In this document: positions 25,415-34,436 of the stretch, in pieces | Layout: every line of letters starts with the position of its first letter | Position numbering within the stretch: position 1 is the first letter of the stretch | NCBI GenBank assembly: GCA_009392295.1 | Contig: VFGW01000003.1 | Coordinates: forward strand, 1 to 42,489 | Source: SAR202 cluster bacterium | GTDB lineage: Bacteria; Chloroflexota; Dehalococcoidia; Lucifugimonadales; GCA-2719675 | Direction of reading: 5' to 3' | DNA: 42,489 nt | Notes under the pieces: model-generated | Told to the model about the DNA's origin: nothing | Seen by the model: the letters and a program-made list of their open reading frames with translations, nothing else | The model's database searches: none | Program-made: the position numbers and the translations under genes

Positions 25415-26425
25415 TTATTTAATGAAGTGTTCCCATTCATTTTTGGTGATTTTTTGATTGGTTTTGTTAACTATTTCAACTTTTTTAGATTTTGTAATTT
25501 CTCCTATGATAGTTATTTTCGTTTTAGTTTTTTCACAAATTTGCTTAATTAAATTGGAAGGTCCGGTGAAAAGAAGTTCATAGTCTTCTCCTCCATTTAA
25601 TGCGAAACTTAGCCAATTTTCTGGGAATGCTTTTTTTAAATATTTATGAACAGGAATTTTGTTTGTGAGAATTTTGGCACCTACATTACTTGCTTTACAG
25701 ATCCTCGTAATGTCTTGGACTAGGCCATCACTAATATCTATAGCTGAATTGATTCCATGATCACAAAGTTCAATTCCAGTTTGGACTTTTGGCTGTGGCT
25801 TTAAATGTGCTTTTTTCAAATATTTAGTAATTTTCCCTTCAACATTTTGAGTGTTTTTTAATATTTCAAATCCACCTGCTGAACTTCCTAGATACCCAGT
25901 TACTGCAATTAAGTCTTTTGGTTTTGCTTTGGATCTACTTAGAAAATTTCTTTTATTATCATTATTTAATTTTCGTATCCCTATCATAGATATATTAATG
26001 GTGATTATAGGGCTGTGAACTGTGTCTCCACCAACAATTTCGCCACCATTTTTTTTAATTGCTTCAATCATTCCTTTATATAATTTTTTGAGGGATTGAA
26101 TTTCTGTGTTTTTTGGAATTCCTATTGAAACGACACAGTAAAGGGGGTCAAATCCCATGGCTGCTATATCACTTTGGTTTACTGATATGGCTTTCCATCC
26201 AAGATCTTGCCAATTAGTAAATTGCTGATTAAAATGAACATTCTCAATCATTGAGTCTGTTGTGATACAGTAATTTGCTGAATTATCAGACCATACGGAT
26301 CCATCATCTCCTATAGAAATAAGTTGATTTACTAAGGAATTTGATTTTAATTTTTTTTTATTTTTGGAGATTAATTTGTCTAGAATTTTAATTAAATCTT
26401 TTTCCCCAACTTCATTGATTTTCAT
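25415..26425 (-). CDS. thiL: Thiamine-monophosphate kinase
   Basis: ThiL phosphorylates thiamine monophosphate to thiamine diphosphate, the final step of cofactor synthesis. Motifs of the PurM/ThiL ATP-binding fold are seen: GDDGSVW, the metal-binding ITTDSMIENVHF, NQSDIAAMGFDP, GGDTVHSP, the AIDISDGLVQDI motif and NGGEDYELLF near the C-terminus. The GGEDYELLF block is particularly diagnostic. At 336 residues it has the family length. It lies downstream of the UbiA-type gene with 72 bp between them. Confidence 0.94.
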   Translation of the reverse strand: MKINEVGEKDLIKILDKLISKNKKKLKSNSLVNQLISIGDDGSVWSDNSANYCITTDSMIENVHFNQQFTNWQDLGWKAISVNQSDIAAMGFDPLYCVVSIGIPKNTEIQSLKKLYKGMIEAIKKNGGEIVGGDTVHSPIITINISMIGIRKLNNDNKRNFLSRSKAKPKDLIAVTGYLGSSAGGFEILKNTQNVEGKITKYLKKAHLKPQPKVQTGIELCDHGINSAIDISDGLVQDITRICKASNVGAKILTNKIPVHKYLKKAFPENWLSFALNGGEDYELLFTGPSNLIKQICEKTKTKITIIGEITKSKKVEIVNKTNQKITKNEWEHFIK

Positions 26426-26497
26426 GGATTGATTATAGATCTAAGATTCTTTTTATCCAATATTCATAATGAAAAATTTTGCAATTAAGAGGAAGAT

Positions 26498-27403
26498 TTA
26501 TGTTCTGAAAATGACTAATATTGAAATTGAAAAGAATATCCACAAAACTATAGTTGTAATTAACGGTTTATCAGAAAGAATGATTTCTTCAGGAAATTCT
26601 CCAATGTTTTTTGAGTAAACTATATTTATATATCTCAGAATTCCATAAATTACAAATGGAATTGTTAACATCATTGAATGGTTGGAAGGTAAATTTGTTG
26701 ATAAAAATGAGTATAAAACGTAAGACATTAGAGTTGATGTAGCAAAGATACTAATTAATTGATCCAATGTACTTGCTGAATACATTTTGAGAGTTTCTCT
26801 TTGTATTTGAGAATTATTTTTTGAATTACTTATTTCGCTTCTTCGTTTTGCAGACCCAATAAATAAGGCTCCCAGACCAGTGCACACATATAGCCATGGA
26901 GATATTGGAATTTGTAATATTACTGCGCCTGCGATTGCTCTAAGTATGAAGCCAATACTAATAACTAATAGATCTATAAATATTAGTTTTTTTAAATGCA
27001 ATGAATAAAGTATCATTAAAATCCAATAACACAAAATGATTATAGTGAATGTTGTGGATATGAAAAATGCGAATATAGTTGGTGTAACCAATAATAAAAA
27101 TGAGAAGCTAATAGCTAATGGAATTGGAAGGTCACCCGAAGCAATAGGACGATCTTTTTTGATTAAATGATTTGAGTCTTTTGTTTTATCAAATATATCA
27201 TTGATTATATAAACAGATCCTGATATTGCACAGAAAACGATAAAGCCTGCAGAAATTTTGATTAATAATAGAGTTAATTGGTCTAAGTCACCAACTGCCC
27301 AAAGTTGGCTTACAGAAAAGGGTAGAGCTATATAGAGTATTAAATTTTTCGTCCATTGTTTTGGCCGAATTGAAATAATTAAATTTGCCAAATTTTTTGT
27401 CAT
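26498..27403 (-). CDS. UbiA-family prenyltransferase, decaprenyl-phosphate phosphoribosyltransferase type
   Basis: This membrane protein has about eight hydrophobic segments and the first Asp-rich motif NDIFDKTKDSNH followed by KKDRPIASG. Together with the opening SIRPKQWTKN, this is the signature of the 5-phosphoribosyl-1-pyrophosphate:decaprenyl-phosphate transferase subgroup, which makes a lipid-linked phosphoribose precursor of arabinose donors for envelope polymers. Other UbiA enzymes (menaquinone, heme) usually differ in that block. A TTG at 27418 is in frame, but I chose ATG 27403. Neither has a clear ribosome site. It leads the minus-strand group with thiL. Confidence 0.83.
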   Translation of the reverse strand: MTKNLANLIISIRPKQWTKNLILYIALPFSVSQLWAVGDLDQLTLLLIKISAGFIVFCAISGSVYIINDIFDKTKDSNHLIKKDRPIASGDLPIPLAISFSFLLLVTPTIFAFFISTTFTIIILCYWILMILYSLHLKKLIFIDLLVISIGFILRAIAGAVILQIPISPWLYVCTGLGALFIGSAKRRSEISNSKNNSQIQRETLKMYSASTLDQLISIFATSTLMSYVLYSFLSTNLPSNHSMMLTIPFVIYGILRYINIVYSKNIGEFPEEIILSDKPLITTIVLWIFFSISILVIFRT

Positions 27404-27646
27404 TGGGTGTGAAGTCAATTTTATTTTTTTTTTGTAACCATTAAATTAATATTTTATATATTTTTGTTTTGTTGGGATACCATTTTGTAAATTTTGTTTT
27501 ATTTATATAGATAATTTAAAGTATATTTGGTTTTGGTGCAAAATTCATCTTGATTGAACATTATTAATATTGCACCTTAAGTTGTCATTTGGAATGTAAT
27601 GGTACTAAACTTGATTGGAATTTAAAGTTAATTTTCGAGGTAATGT

Positions 27647-30600
27647 TTGTTTTCTCATCTTCATGTTCACACGGAATATAGTTTACTTGATGGATTAAGT
27701 AGGTTAGAGGATTTGGTTTCTAAGACCAAAGAACTAGGTATGGATTCCATTGCCATGACAGATCATGGTGTTTTATATGGCGCTATTGATTTTTATAGAT
27801 TAGCTAAAAAAGCTGGAATTAAGCCAATTATTGGTTGTGAAATGTATGTATCTCCAGGTTCACGGTTGGATAAAACTCCTGCAACAAAGACTCCCTTTCA
27901 TTTAACTGTGTTGGCTAAAAATTCTGTTGGGTACCAAAATTTGGTTAAATTGGTTACTTTATCTCATTTAGAAGGATTTTATTATAGACCTCGAATCGAT
28001 CGAGAGATTATGGAAAAACATAGTGAAGGGTTAATAGTCTTATCGGGGTGCCCTAGTGGAGAAGTTCCAACTTTGATTAAACAGGGTGATTTGGAGGCCG
28101 CTGCTGAGGTTGCATTGTGGTACAAGAATACTTTTGGGGATTATTTTTTGGAAGTCATGCAACATGAAGGTGTTGATGACTTGGATGTGATTAATAGTGG
28201 ATTACTTGAATTACATAAAAAATTTGATTTGCCTCTAGTAGGTACAAATGATTTACATTATGTTGAACAAAGCCATTCTAAATTACAAGATATTATGATT
28301 TGTATTCATACAAATACAAACATACATGATGGCAAAAGATTGAAAATGGAAGACGACTCTTACTATCTGAAAAGTCCATCTGAAATGGAACAGCTTTTTG
28401 CCGATTTTCCTGGAGCTGCTTCAAATACCCAGGTGATTTCTCAGATGTGTGATTTAGAAATTGATTTTTCGAGTTTTCATTTGCCGGAATATATTCCTCC
28501 AGGGGGGATAGATTCATTTGAGTATTTAAAACAAATTTGCAATCAAAAATTAAAAAAAATTATTCAAAACTATGGATCTCAAGAGATTGCAAGACTTGAA
28601 TATGAATTAGATGTAATTAAAGAAACTAATTATGCAGACTATTTTTTAGTTGTTTGGGATATAGCTGAATTTGTTAGAGCAAATAATATAGCTTTTGCTG
28701 TAAGGGGAAGTGCTGCAGCTAGCTTAGTTCTTTATCTTTTGGGTGTAACTGATATAAACCCACTAGATTATAGGTTAGTTTTTGAGAGATTTTTGAATGT
28801 TGAACGTAAAGAAATGCCAGACATTGATATGGATTTTCAAGACGATAGACGCTCAGAGGTTTTAGATTATGTTGTATCAAAATATGGACATGAACATGTT
28901 GCACAAATAATTACTTTTGGAACTTTAGGGGCTCGAGCAGCTGTTAGAGACGTTGGTCGTGCATTAGCTATGTCTTATGCAGATGTTGATCGTATTGCAA
29001 GGATGATTCCAAATAGATTGAAGATTACTTTAAGAGAAGCTTTATTGGAGTCAGAGGAATTAAGTGACGCTTTTGAAAGTGATAGTGATATAGGAGAATT
29101 AATCAAAATTGCACAAGATTTGGAAGGATCTATTAGGCATTCAAGTACTCATGCTGCTGGTGTAGTTATTTCTCAAAAACCTATTGGGACAATTTTGCCT
29201 TTGCAGAGAGCAACCAAAAATGTTGATTCTGGAATTCCTACAACTCAGTATTCAATGGACGCAGTCGCGGCATTGGGGTTATTGAAATTAGATTTTTTGG
29301 GTTTGTCAAATTTATCTGTAATGGCAAATGTAAGAGAACTAGTCTATCAAACAAAAAACGTTAAATTAAATTTAAGAGAAATGCCTCCAAAGCTTGATAA
29401 TGACAAAACTTTTGAAATGCTATCTGAAGGTAAGACTGCAGGTGTTTTTCAATTGGAAGGGGCAGGAATGACTCGGTATATTACTGAGTTAAAACCAGAG
29501 TCTTTAGGCGATATTGCAGCAATGATTGCTTTGTTTAGACCTGGGCCTATGGATCATATAAGTACATTTATTGATGGTAGACATGGTAGAATCACCCCTG
29601 AATATCTTCATCCAGCCATTAAAGATATTTTAGAAGAAACTTACGGTGTGATAGTTTACCAAGATCAAGTTTTACTTATTGCTCAATCGTTTGCAGGGTA
29701 TTCATTAGGAGAAGCAGATATAGTTAGAAAAGCTATGGGCAAAAAAGTTCCTGAAATTATGATTCAGGAAAGAAAGAAATTTATTGATGGTGCTGTTTCT
29801 AGAGGTCATTCTGTTGAATTATCAGAGAAGATATTTGATTTAATTGAACCTTTTGCAGGGTATGCATTTAATAAATCACACAGTGTTAGTTATGGATTAA
29901 TTTCTTATTGGACAGCGTATTTGAAAGCAAATTATACGGGTGAATATATGGCCTGCCTTTTGAATGCTTATGTGGATAACACTGACAAACTAGTTTCATC
30001 CATTAATGAATGTAAAAGATTAAATATTTCAGTGCTAGGTCCAGATATTAATTCTAGTGATGTTGGTTTTTCGGTTTCATTTGATGATCAAGGGAATTCA
30101 ATTATAAGATTTGGATTGAGTTCCATTAAGAATATTGGTGTAACAGCAATTTCCCCTATAGTTGAAGCAAGAAAAAGACTTGGAGGTTTTGAATCAATCG
30201 AACAGCTTTGTACTGAGTCTGATTTAGGATCTATCAATCGTAAAACATTAGAAAGTTTAATTAAATCAGGTGCATTGGATATATTTGGTAGTCGGCGAGG
30301 TTTATTAGAAATTATTGATAGGATTCTGGCTTTGGTTTCAAGTGAAGGTAAAATGAAGAATTCTCAACAATCATCAATGTTTGAGTCTTTTGGAGATATT
30401 GTGAATGCTTCATTGGCAGAAATTGAAATTCCAGATTTAGTAACTTTAGATAAAGAAAAAAGTGAATGGGAATTTGAATTATTAGGTATAGATTTATCTA
30501 ATTCGAGTAAATTAAATCAAATAGATAGAAGTGCTTTGTTAGATACTGTGATTTCAGAAAATGAAATTACATCTGACAAAATAGGTAAAAATATTGATTT

Positions 30601-31372
30601 GGTAGGTCAAGTTCAAAATATTTCTAATCGGTTCACTAAAGACTCTAGGCCGTATTTGTTAGTTTCGTTAGGTCTTCTTGATGGAGCAATTGATGTTTTT
30701 GTGTGGAGCGAGACTCTTGAAAGGACTAAAGATTTATGGATCGTAGGATCTTTAATTAGAATGAAATGTGCTGTTCGTTCTAGGGGAGATAGAATTAATA
30801 TCAGCTGTATTAATGCTTCGGTATATTCTGAAGAAGATAATATTAAATCTTCAGCAGTAAATAATTCTGCAAATGATGTGGTAGAGTCTTCAGCAGTAAA
30901 TAATTCTGCAAATGATGTGATAGAATCTTCAGCAGTAAATAATTCTGCAAATGATGTGGTAGAATCTTCAGCAGTAAATAATTCTGCAAATGATGTGGTA
31001 GAGTCTTCAGCAGTAAATAATTCTTTAAATTATGTAGATGATTCTATTAACATTGTGGATAATTCTATTAATGGAGTAAAAGATTTGACAAATAAAATGC
31101 ATCAATTTGTTGACGTAGATTCAAATGGATTGAATAAACTTATATTGGAAATTCAGGATGATGGCGTGCAAGATAGTGCTGTAGAATTTATAGAAGAAAT
31201 TGCTCAGATTTTGTTAGAACATAGAGGGGAAGTACAAGTTGGATTGCGAGTTTTATTTGATGGGACAGAAACAAATTTAGATTGGCCCCATGTAACTGTT
31301 GATATGTCCGATCAACTTGTTGAAAAATTGAAACTCTTTCTCGATGGTAAGGGTAAAATAGTTACTCAATAG
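27647..31372 (+). CDS. dnaE: DNA polymerase III alpha subunit
   Basis: This is the replicative polymerase subunit (1241 residues). The N-terminal PHP domain opens with HLHVHTEYSLLDG. Palm catalytic aspartates lie in PDIDMDFQDDRR (Asp392, Asp394), with further conserved blocks RPGPM, VYQDQVLLIAQ and GYAFNKSHSVSYG. An OB-fold follows (about 985-1060, NIDLVGQVQNISNRF). Between the OB-fold and the C-terminal domain lies a 13-residue tandem repeat, which is unusual. The start is TTG at 27647, with GAGG 6 nt upstream. The nearby ATG at 27643 is out of frame and not used. It is divergent from the ubiA-type gene across 243 bp that must hold both promoters. Confidence 0.96.
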   Translation: MFSHLHVHTEYSLLDGLSRLEDLVSKTKELGMDSIAMTDHGVLYGAIDFYRLAKKAGIKPIIGCEMYVSPGSRLDKTPATKTPFHLTVLAKNSVGYQNLVKLVTLSHLEGFYYRPRIDREIMEKHSEGLIVLSGCPSGEVPTLIKQGDLEAAAEVALWYKNTFGDYFLEVMQHEGVDDLDVINSGLLELHKKFDLPLVGTNDLHYVEQSHSKLQDIMICIHTNTNIHDGKRLKMEDDSYYLKSPSEMEQLFADFPGAASNTQVISQMCDLEIDFSSFHLPEYIPPGGIDSFEYLKQICNQKLKKIIQNYGSQEIARLEYELDVIKETNYADYFLVVWDIAEFVRANNIAFAVRGSAAASLVLYLLGVTDINPLDYRLVFERFLNVERKEMPDIDMDFQDDRRSEVLDYVVSKYGHEHVAQIITFGTLGARAAVRDVGRALAMSYADVDRIARMIPNRLKITLREALLESEELSDAFESDSDIGELIKIAQDLEGSIRHSSTHAAGVVISQKPIGTILPLQRATKNVDSGIPTTQYSMDAVAALGLLKLDFLGLSNLSVMANVRELVYQTKNVKLNLREMPPKLDNDKTFEMLSEGKTAGVFQLEGAGMTRYITELKPESLGDIAAMIALFRPGPMDHISTFIDGRHGRITPEYLHPAIKDILEETYGVIVYQDQVLLIAQSFAGYSLGEADIVRKAMGKKVPEIMIQERKKFIDGAVSRGHSVELSEKIFDLIEPFAGYAFNKSHSVSYGLISYWTAYLKANYTGEYMACLLNAYVDNTDKLVSSINECKRLNISVLGPDINSSDVGFSVSFDDQGNSIIRFGLSSIKNIGVTAISPIVEARKRLGGFESIEQLCTESDLGSINRKTLESLIKSGALDIFGSRRGLLEIIDRILALVSSEGKMKNSQQSSMFESFGDIVNASLAEIEIPDLVTLDKEKSEWEFELLGIDLSNSSKLNQIDRSALLDTVISENEITSDKIGKNIDLVGQVQNISNRFTKDSRPYLLVSLGLLDGAIDVFVWSETLERTKDLWIVGSLIRMKCAVRSRGDRINISCINASVYSEEDNIKSSAVNNSANDVVESSAVNNSANDVIESSAVNNSANDVVESSAVNNSANDVVESSAVNNSLNYVDDSINIVDNSINGVKDLTNKMHQFVDVDSNGLNKLILEIQDDGVQDSAVEFIEEIAQILLEHRGEVQVGLRVLFDGTETNLDWPHVTVDMSDQLVEKLKLFLDGKGKIVTQ
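30848..31042 (+). repeat. 39-bp in-frame tandem repeat within dnaE
   Basis: Four nearly identical 39-bp units start at 30848, 30887, 30926 and 30965, and a fifth degenerate unit runs 31004-31042. Each encodes SSAVNNSANDVVE or a one-residue variant, covering residues about 1068-1132. Units differ only at GTGGTA/GTGATA and GAG/GAA. Degenerate NSINxVD-like repeats follow to about 31085. The pattern fits recent replication slippage in a flexible linker. Confidence 0.93.
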
Positions 31373-31390
31373 TAGTTGTTTATGGCGTAC

Positions 31391-31891
31391 TCATTTGCGT
31401 TCGAGTTCTAGTAATTGTTTTTTAAAATAAATTTTTTTTTCTTTTCCCATGTATCCACCAATAGTGCCGTCGATGGAAATCACTCTGTGGCAAGGAATAA
31501 TTATTGGGACAGGATTTTTAGACAAAGCATTTCCTATAGCTCTATAAGATTTAGGATGATTGATTTTTTTTGCTAGCCATTTATAACTTCTTGTTTGTCC
31601 TGTTTTAATTTTTCTACATTCATTCAAAGTGATTTTTTGAAAATTTGATAATTGTGATAAATCAACAGATATGTCTGTAAAATCTGTGGGATATCCTTCA
31701 AAATATGATTGGATTTTTTCTATGACTTTTTGAAATATTCTTGAATTTGATTTATGAAAATTCATTTGATTTTTAAATTTAGTAACAGATATTTCATGGG
31801 ATTTTTCAGGCAACGAAATTTTCACAATTCCTAATTGAGAAATACCAGCAGTTATCCAGCCTACTTGAGTTTTGAATGTGTGGTAAAACAT
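31391..31891 (-). CDS. ogt: Methylated-DNA-protein cysteine methyltransferase
   Basis: This repair protein removes the methyl group from O6-methylguanine onto its own Cys. The active site IPCHRV has Cys134, and the arginine-finger helix region SYRAIGNALSKNPVPI and the Tyr/GGYMG loop are present. The N-terminal domain is short and divergent, giving 166 residues, as in Ogt. It is the last gene of the moxR-DUF58-transglutaminase group, 6 nt from its neighbour, and converges on dnaE with an 18-bp gap. Confidence 0.93.
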   Translation of the reverse strand: MFYHTFKTQVGWITAGISQLGIVKISLPEKSHEISVTKFKNQMNFHKSNSRIFQKVIEKIQSYFEGYPTDFTDISVDLSQLSNFQKITLNECRKIKTGQTRSYKWLAKKINHPKSYRAIGNALSKNPVPIIIPCHRVISIDGTIGGYMGKEKKIYFKKQLLELERK

Positions 31892-31897
31892 AGAGAT

Positions 31898-34429
31898 TTA
31901 ACTAGAGCTAACAAATTGTTTTTTTATAATATGGAGTAAAATTATTTTCCGGAAATTTTTCCATGATGTCTCTATTTTGGTATTATTTCCTGAAATATTT
32001 TCAATGTTATTGCCGTAAGTAAATTGTTCATACATTGTAGTTATGGAATTTATTTCAGTTTTAAGTTTTGGTATTTTGTTACTTATAATATTTGAATATT
32101 CATGGGGTGTTTGGTATTTATTCTTCTTAATTCCAGCTAATATACCCAATTTTTTCACTTTTGAATACATGATTTGTATTTTTGTTTTTTTGGAATATTT
32201 TTCATTCCATATATACCAGAAAATAGAAATGATTCCTAGAATGCATAAAAATGCTAGAGCAATATTTCTAGAAAAATTATTTAACACTATATTTCTTAGT
32301 CTTTCAAGGAAAATTTCATCATCACAATTTTCTACTCCAAGGCCTAAAGATTCATCCATAATTGTTTCAGAATTTTCGCATTCTATATTTGTTTGCGGAT
32401 TAGAGATTCCCGAGTCTTGTAATAACCCCAATTGATCAAGATTTTCAGTGTCATTTTCGGTATTTTCTTTTTGACGTATTGTAGGGTAATTAGGTGTGGG
32501 TTCAAAATTCAACCATCCATATTGATTAAAATATACTTGTGCCCATCCATGACTGTCAGAATCTTTAATTTCCCAAATCATTGGTTGATCAGATTTCGTG
32601 CCGTTAGAGTAACCTGCTACCATTCTAGCAGGAATGTTTAATGTTCTTAGCAAAACTACCATTGCTGAACCAAAATAATCACTATATCCTTTTTGGCTGT
32701 CAAATAAGAAATAATCGACACCATCTTCGCCCAAAGGAGGTCTATCTATATTTTGAGAATATATATAGGTGCCATTTCTTAGATGATCTCTAATAGCAAA
32801 AACTTTATCTAATTGGGTGTCAGAATTTATGGTGATAGATTTCGCTAATTCGCTAATTCTTTTAGGAAGATCAGGAGGTAATTGAAGATAGTGGTCGGTA
32901 ATAAAGGGAGGGAAATTTCCATCAATATTTTCAAGTTCATTATTTTCAGGTGTATATATATAAGATGAAACGATATATTTTTGGTTTGGCTGGATTAATT
33001 TATTTGAATTTAATCCGATTACTTCGGGGAAATCTTGTTGTTTTCGTTCAACTTTGATTGAAGTTATTTTTGAAGTATTGTTTGAATCTGTAGAGGTATA
33101 AGTAGATATCAAAGATACAGTTTTAGGAATTGAATTTATTATTATTTCTTTAATTTCAGGTTCTGTTTTTCCTGCTATCAAAGATTTTAAATTCTCAGAA
33201 AATTTTATTAAATCTTTCGGTAAATATTCATTGTTTGTAGAATCATATAAATTGATTTCGAATTTCTTAGGCGTAAGAATTTGGTAAGAGCCATCTATGT
33301 TGATTTGGTTGATTGATCCAGTTGACAGCATGCTTTTTGTAGTGAAAATGGTTTCAATTTCATTATTTTCATATGTTTGATTTTTCTCAAATATTTTATT
33401 ATTTAACTTTTTAAAAGCAGGGAGTGAAATTTCAGAAGTTTCATCAATCAGCCAACCTTCATTTGTATAAAAATTATAAATTTTTGAAACCCAGTAATTT
33501 TGATTCTCAGATGTTACAGTTGCAATTGTTTTATTTTGGAAAGCAATTTTACCTTGAAAGGGAAGAGTTTCGCCGAAAAATCTTCCGCCACTTCCTGTTT
33601 TTGAATCTATTACTGAAAAAATTCTAGAGAAATCTTCTTCAAAAGATGATAATGGTGCTCTTCCTGAATTCCAAATTTTAATGATATTTTTGTTGGTAAT
33701 AACTTGTAAAGGTAAGGAGGAGCTAGCTAAAACTACTAAGAAAGCAATAATGCATATTATGCTTATCCCTAGATTGCTTGAGTTTTTTTTGAAATAAAAC
33801 CCAGAGGAAATCCAGTAATTTTTTTTATTAAAAAGGTGCGTTTGGCTTAAAAGAATGAGCCCAAATAACATAAAAATAAAGAATCTGTTGTTGAATTTTT
33901 CAGGTAAAAAACTTAGATTAGTAAGTATAGCTATACCAGCTATTAGCAAAATTAACCAAGGATTAGACAATTTAAAAGTAAACCAAGAGCCAAAAAATCC
34001 CATAATCCAGCATATTCCTAAGATTGCTAATGATAGAGGGAGTGTATCTTGGCTGATACCTCCTTGGCTAATTTTCAAATACCATTCTTCGAGCCTAATT
34101 GAAATTTCATATGCTTTATCAATAAATAAATTTGCTTCAGTTAATGTGCCTAAGAAATGGATACATAATATAGTTCCAGTAATTATTCCTATGAAAAATG
34201 AAATTATCCAGTTAGGAGAAATTTTTGATATAACCATTCCCAAAGTAGTCGAGGAAAAAATTATTATTATTAATCCAGGTGTTGGTACCCAAGTTCCTTC
34301 ACGTAAAGAATACCCCGTAGTCACCATAAGACATAATAAAATAGCGAATGTTCCCCATCCTTGATTTGGGGAAAATTTTGAAAATATAGTAATGTCAAAG
34401 TTATTTTTGGTAGTATGGTTATTAGTCAT
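31898..34429 (-). CDS. TgpA-like membrane protein with transglutaminase-like domain, non-canonical triad
   Basis: The N-terminal about 240 residues hold seven or so membrane helices (DUF3488/TgpA type), a long extracytoplasmic part contains the transglutaminase-like domain (about 520-660), and a final helix (about 735-752) precedes a cytoplasmic DUF4129-like tail. In TgpA of Pseudomonas the triad is Cys404-His448-Asp464. Here the same spacing gives Ser583 (KGYSDYFG, codon AGT), His627 (SHGWAQVY) and Glu643 (WLNFEPTP), so both the nucleophile and the acid are changed while His and surrounding residues are kept. The reading frame is intact. It is encoded with DUF58 and MoxR, the usual partners. 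Confidence 0.88.
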   Translation of the reverse strand: MTNNHTTKNNFDITIFSKFSPNQGWGTFAILLCLMVTTGYSLREGTWVPTPGLIIIIFSSTTLGMVISKISPNWIISFFIGIITGTILCIHFLGTLTEANLFIDKAYEISIRLEEWYLKISQGGISQDTLPLSLAILGICWIMGFFGSWFTFKLSNPWLILLIAGIAILTNLSFLPEKFNNRFFIFMLFGLILLSQTHLFNKKNYWISSGFYFKKNSSNLGISIICIIAFLVVLASSSLPLQVITNKNIIKIWNSGRAPLSSFEEDFSRIFSVIDSKTGSGGRFFGETLPFQGKIAFQNKTIATVTSENQNYWVSKIYNFYTNEGWLIDETSEISLPAFKKLNNKIFEKNQTYENNEIETIFTTKSMLSTGSINQINIDGSYQILTPKKFEINLYDSTNNEYLPKDLIKFSENLKSLIAGKTEPEIKEIIINSIPKTVSLISTYTSTDSNNTSKITSIKVERKQQDFPEVIGLNSNKLIQPNQKYIVSSYIYTPENNELENIDGNFPPFITDHYLQLPPDLPKRISELAKSITINSDTQLDKVFAIRDHLRNGTYIYSQNIDRPPLGEDGVDYFLFDSQKGYSDYFGSAMVVLLRTLNIPARMVAGYSNGTKSDQPMIWEIKDSDSHGWAQVYFNQYGWLNFEPTPNYPTIRQKENTENDTENLDQLGLLQDSGISNPQTNIECENSETIMDESLGLGVENCDDEIFLERLRNIVLNNFSRNIALAFLCILGIISIFWYIWNEKYSKKTKIQIMYSKVKKLGILAGIKKNKYQTPHEYSNIISNKIPKLKTEINSITTMYEQFTYGNNIENISGNNTKIETSWKNFRKIILLHIIKKQFVSSS

Positions 34430-34436
34430 TGTTGGA

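Noticed and set aside
30848..31042. CRISPR array or intein in dnaE
   Set aside because: The repeats are contiguous without spacers and in frame, and encode a simple 13-residue unit with no intein motifs.
33855..34364. 169-codon plus-strand frame opposite the transglutaminase-like gene
   Set aside because: It mirrors the membrane-helix codons of the real gene and shows no domain.
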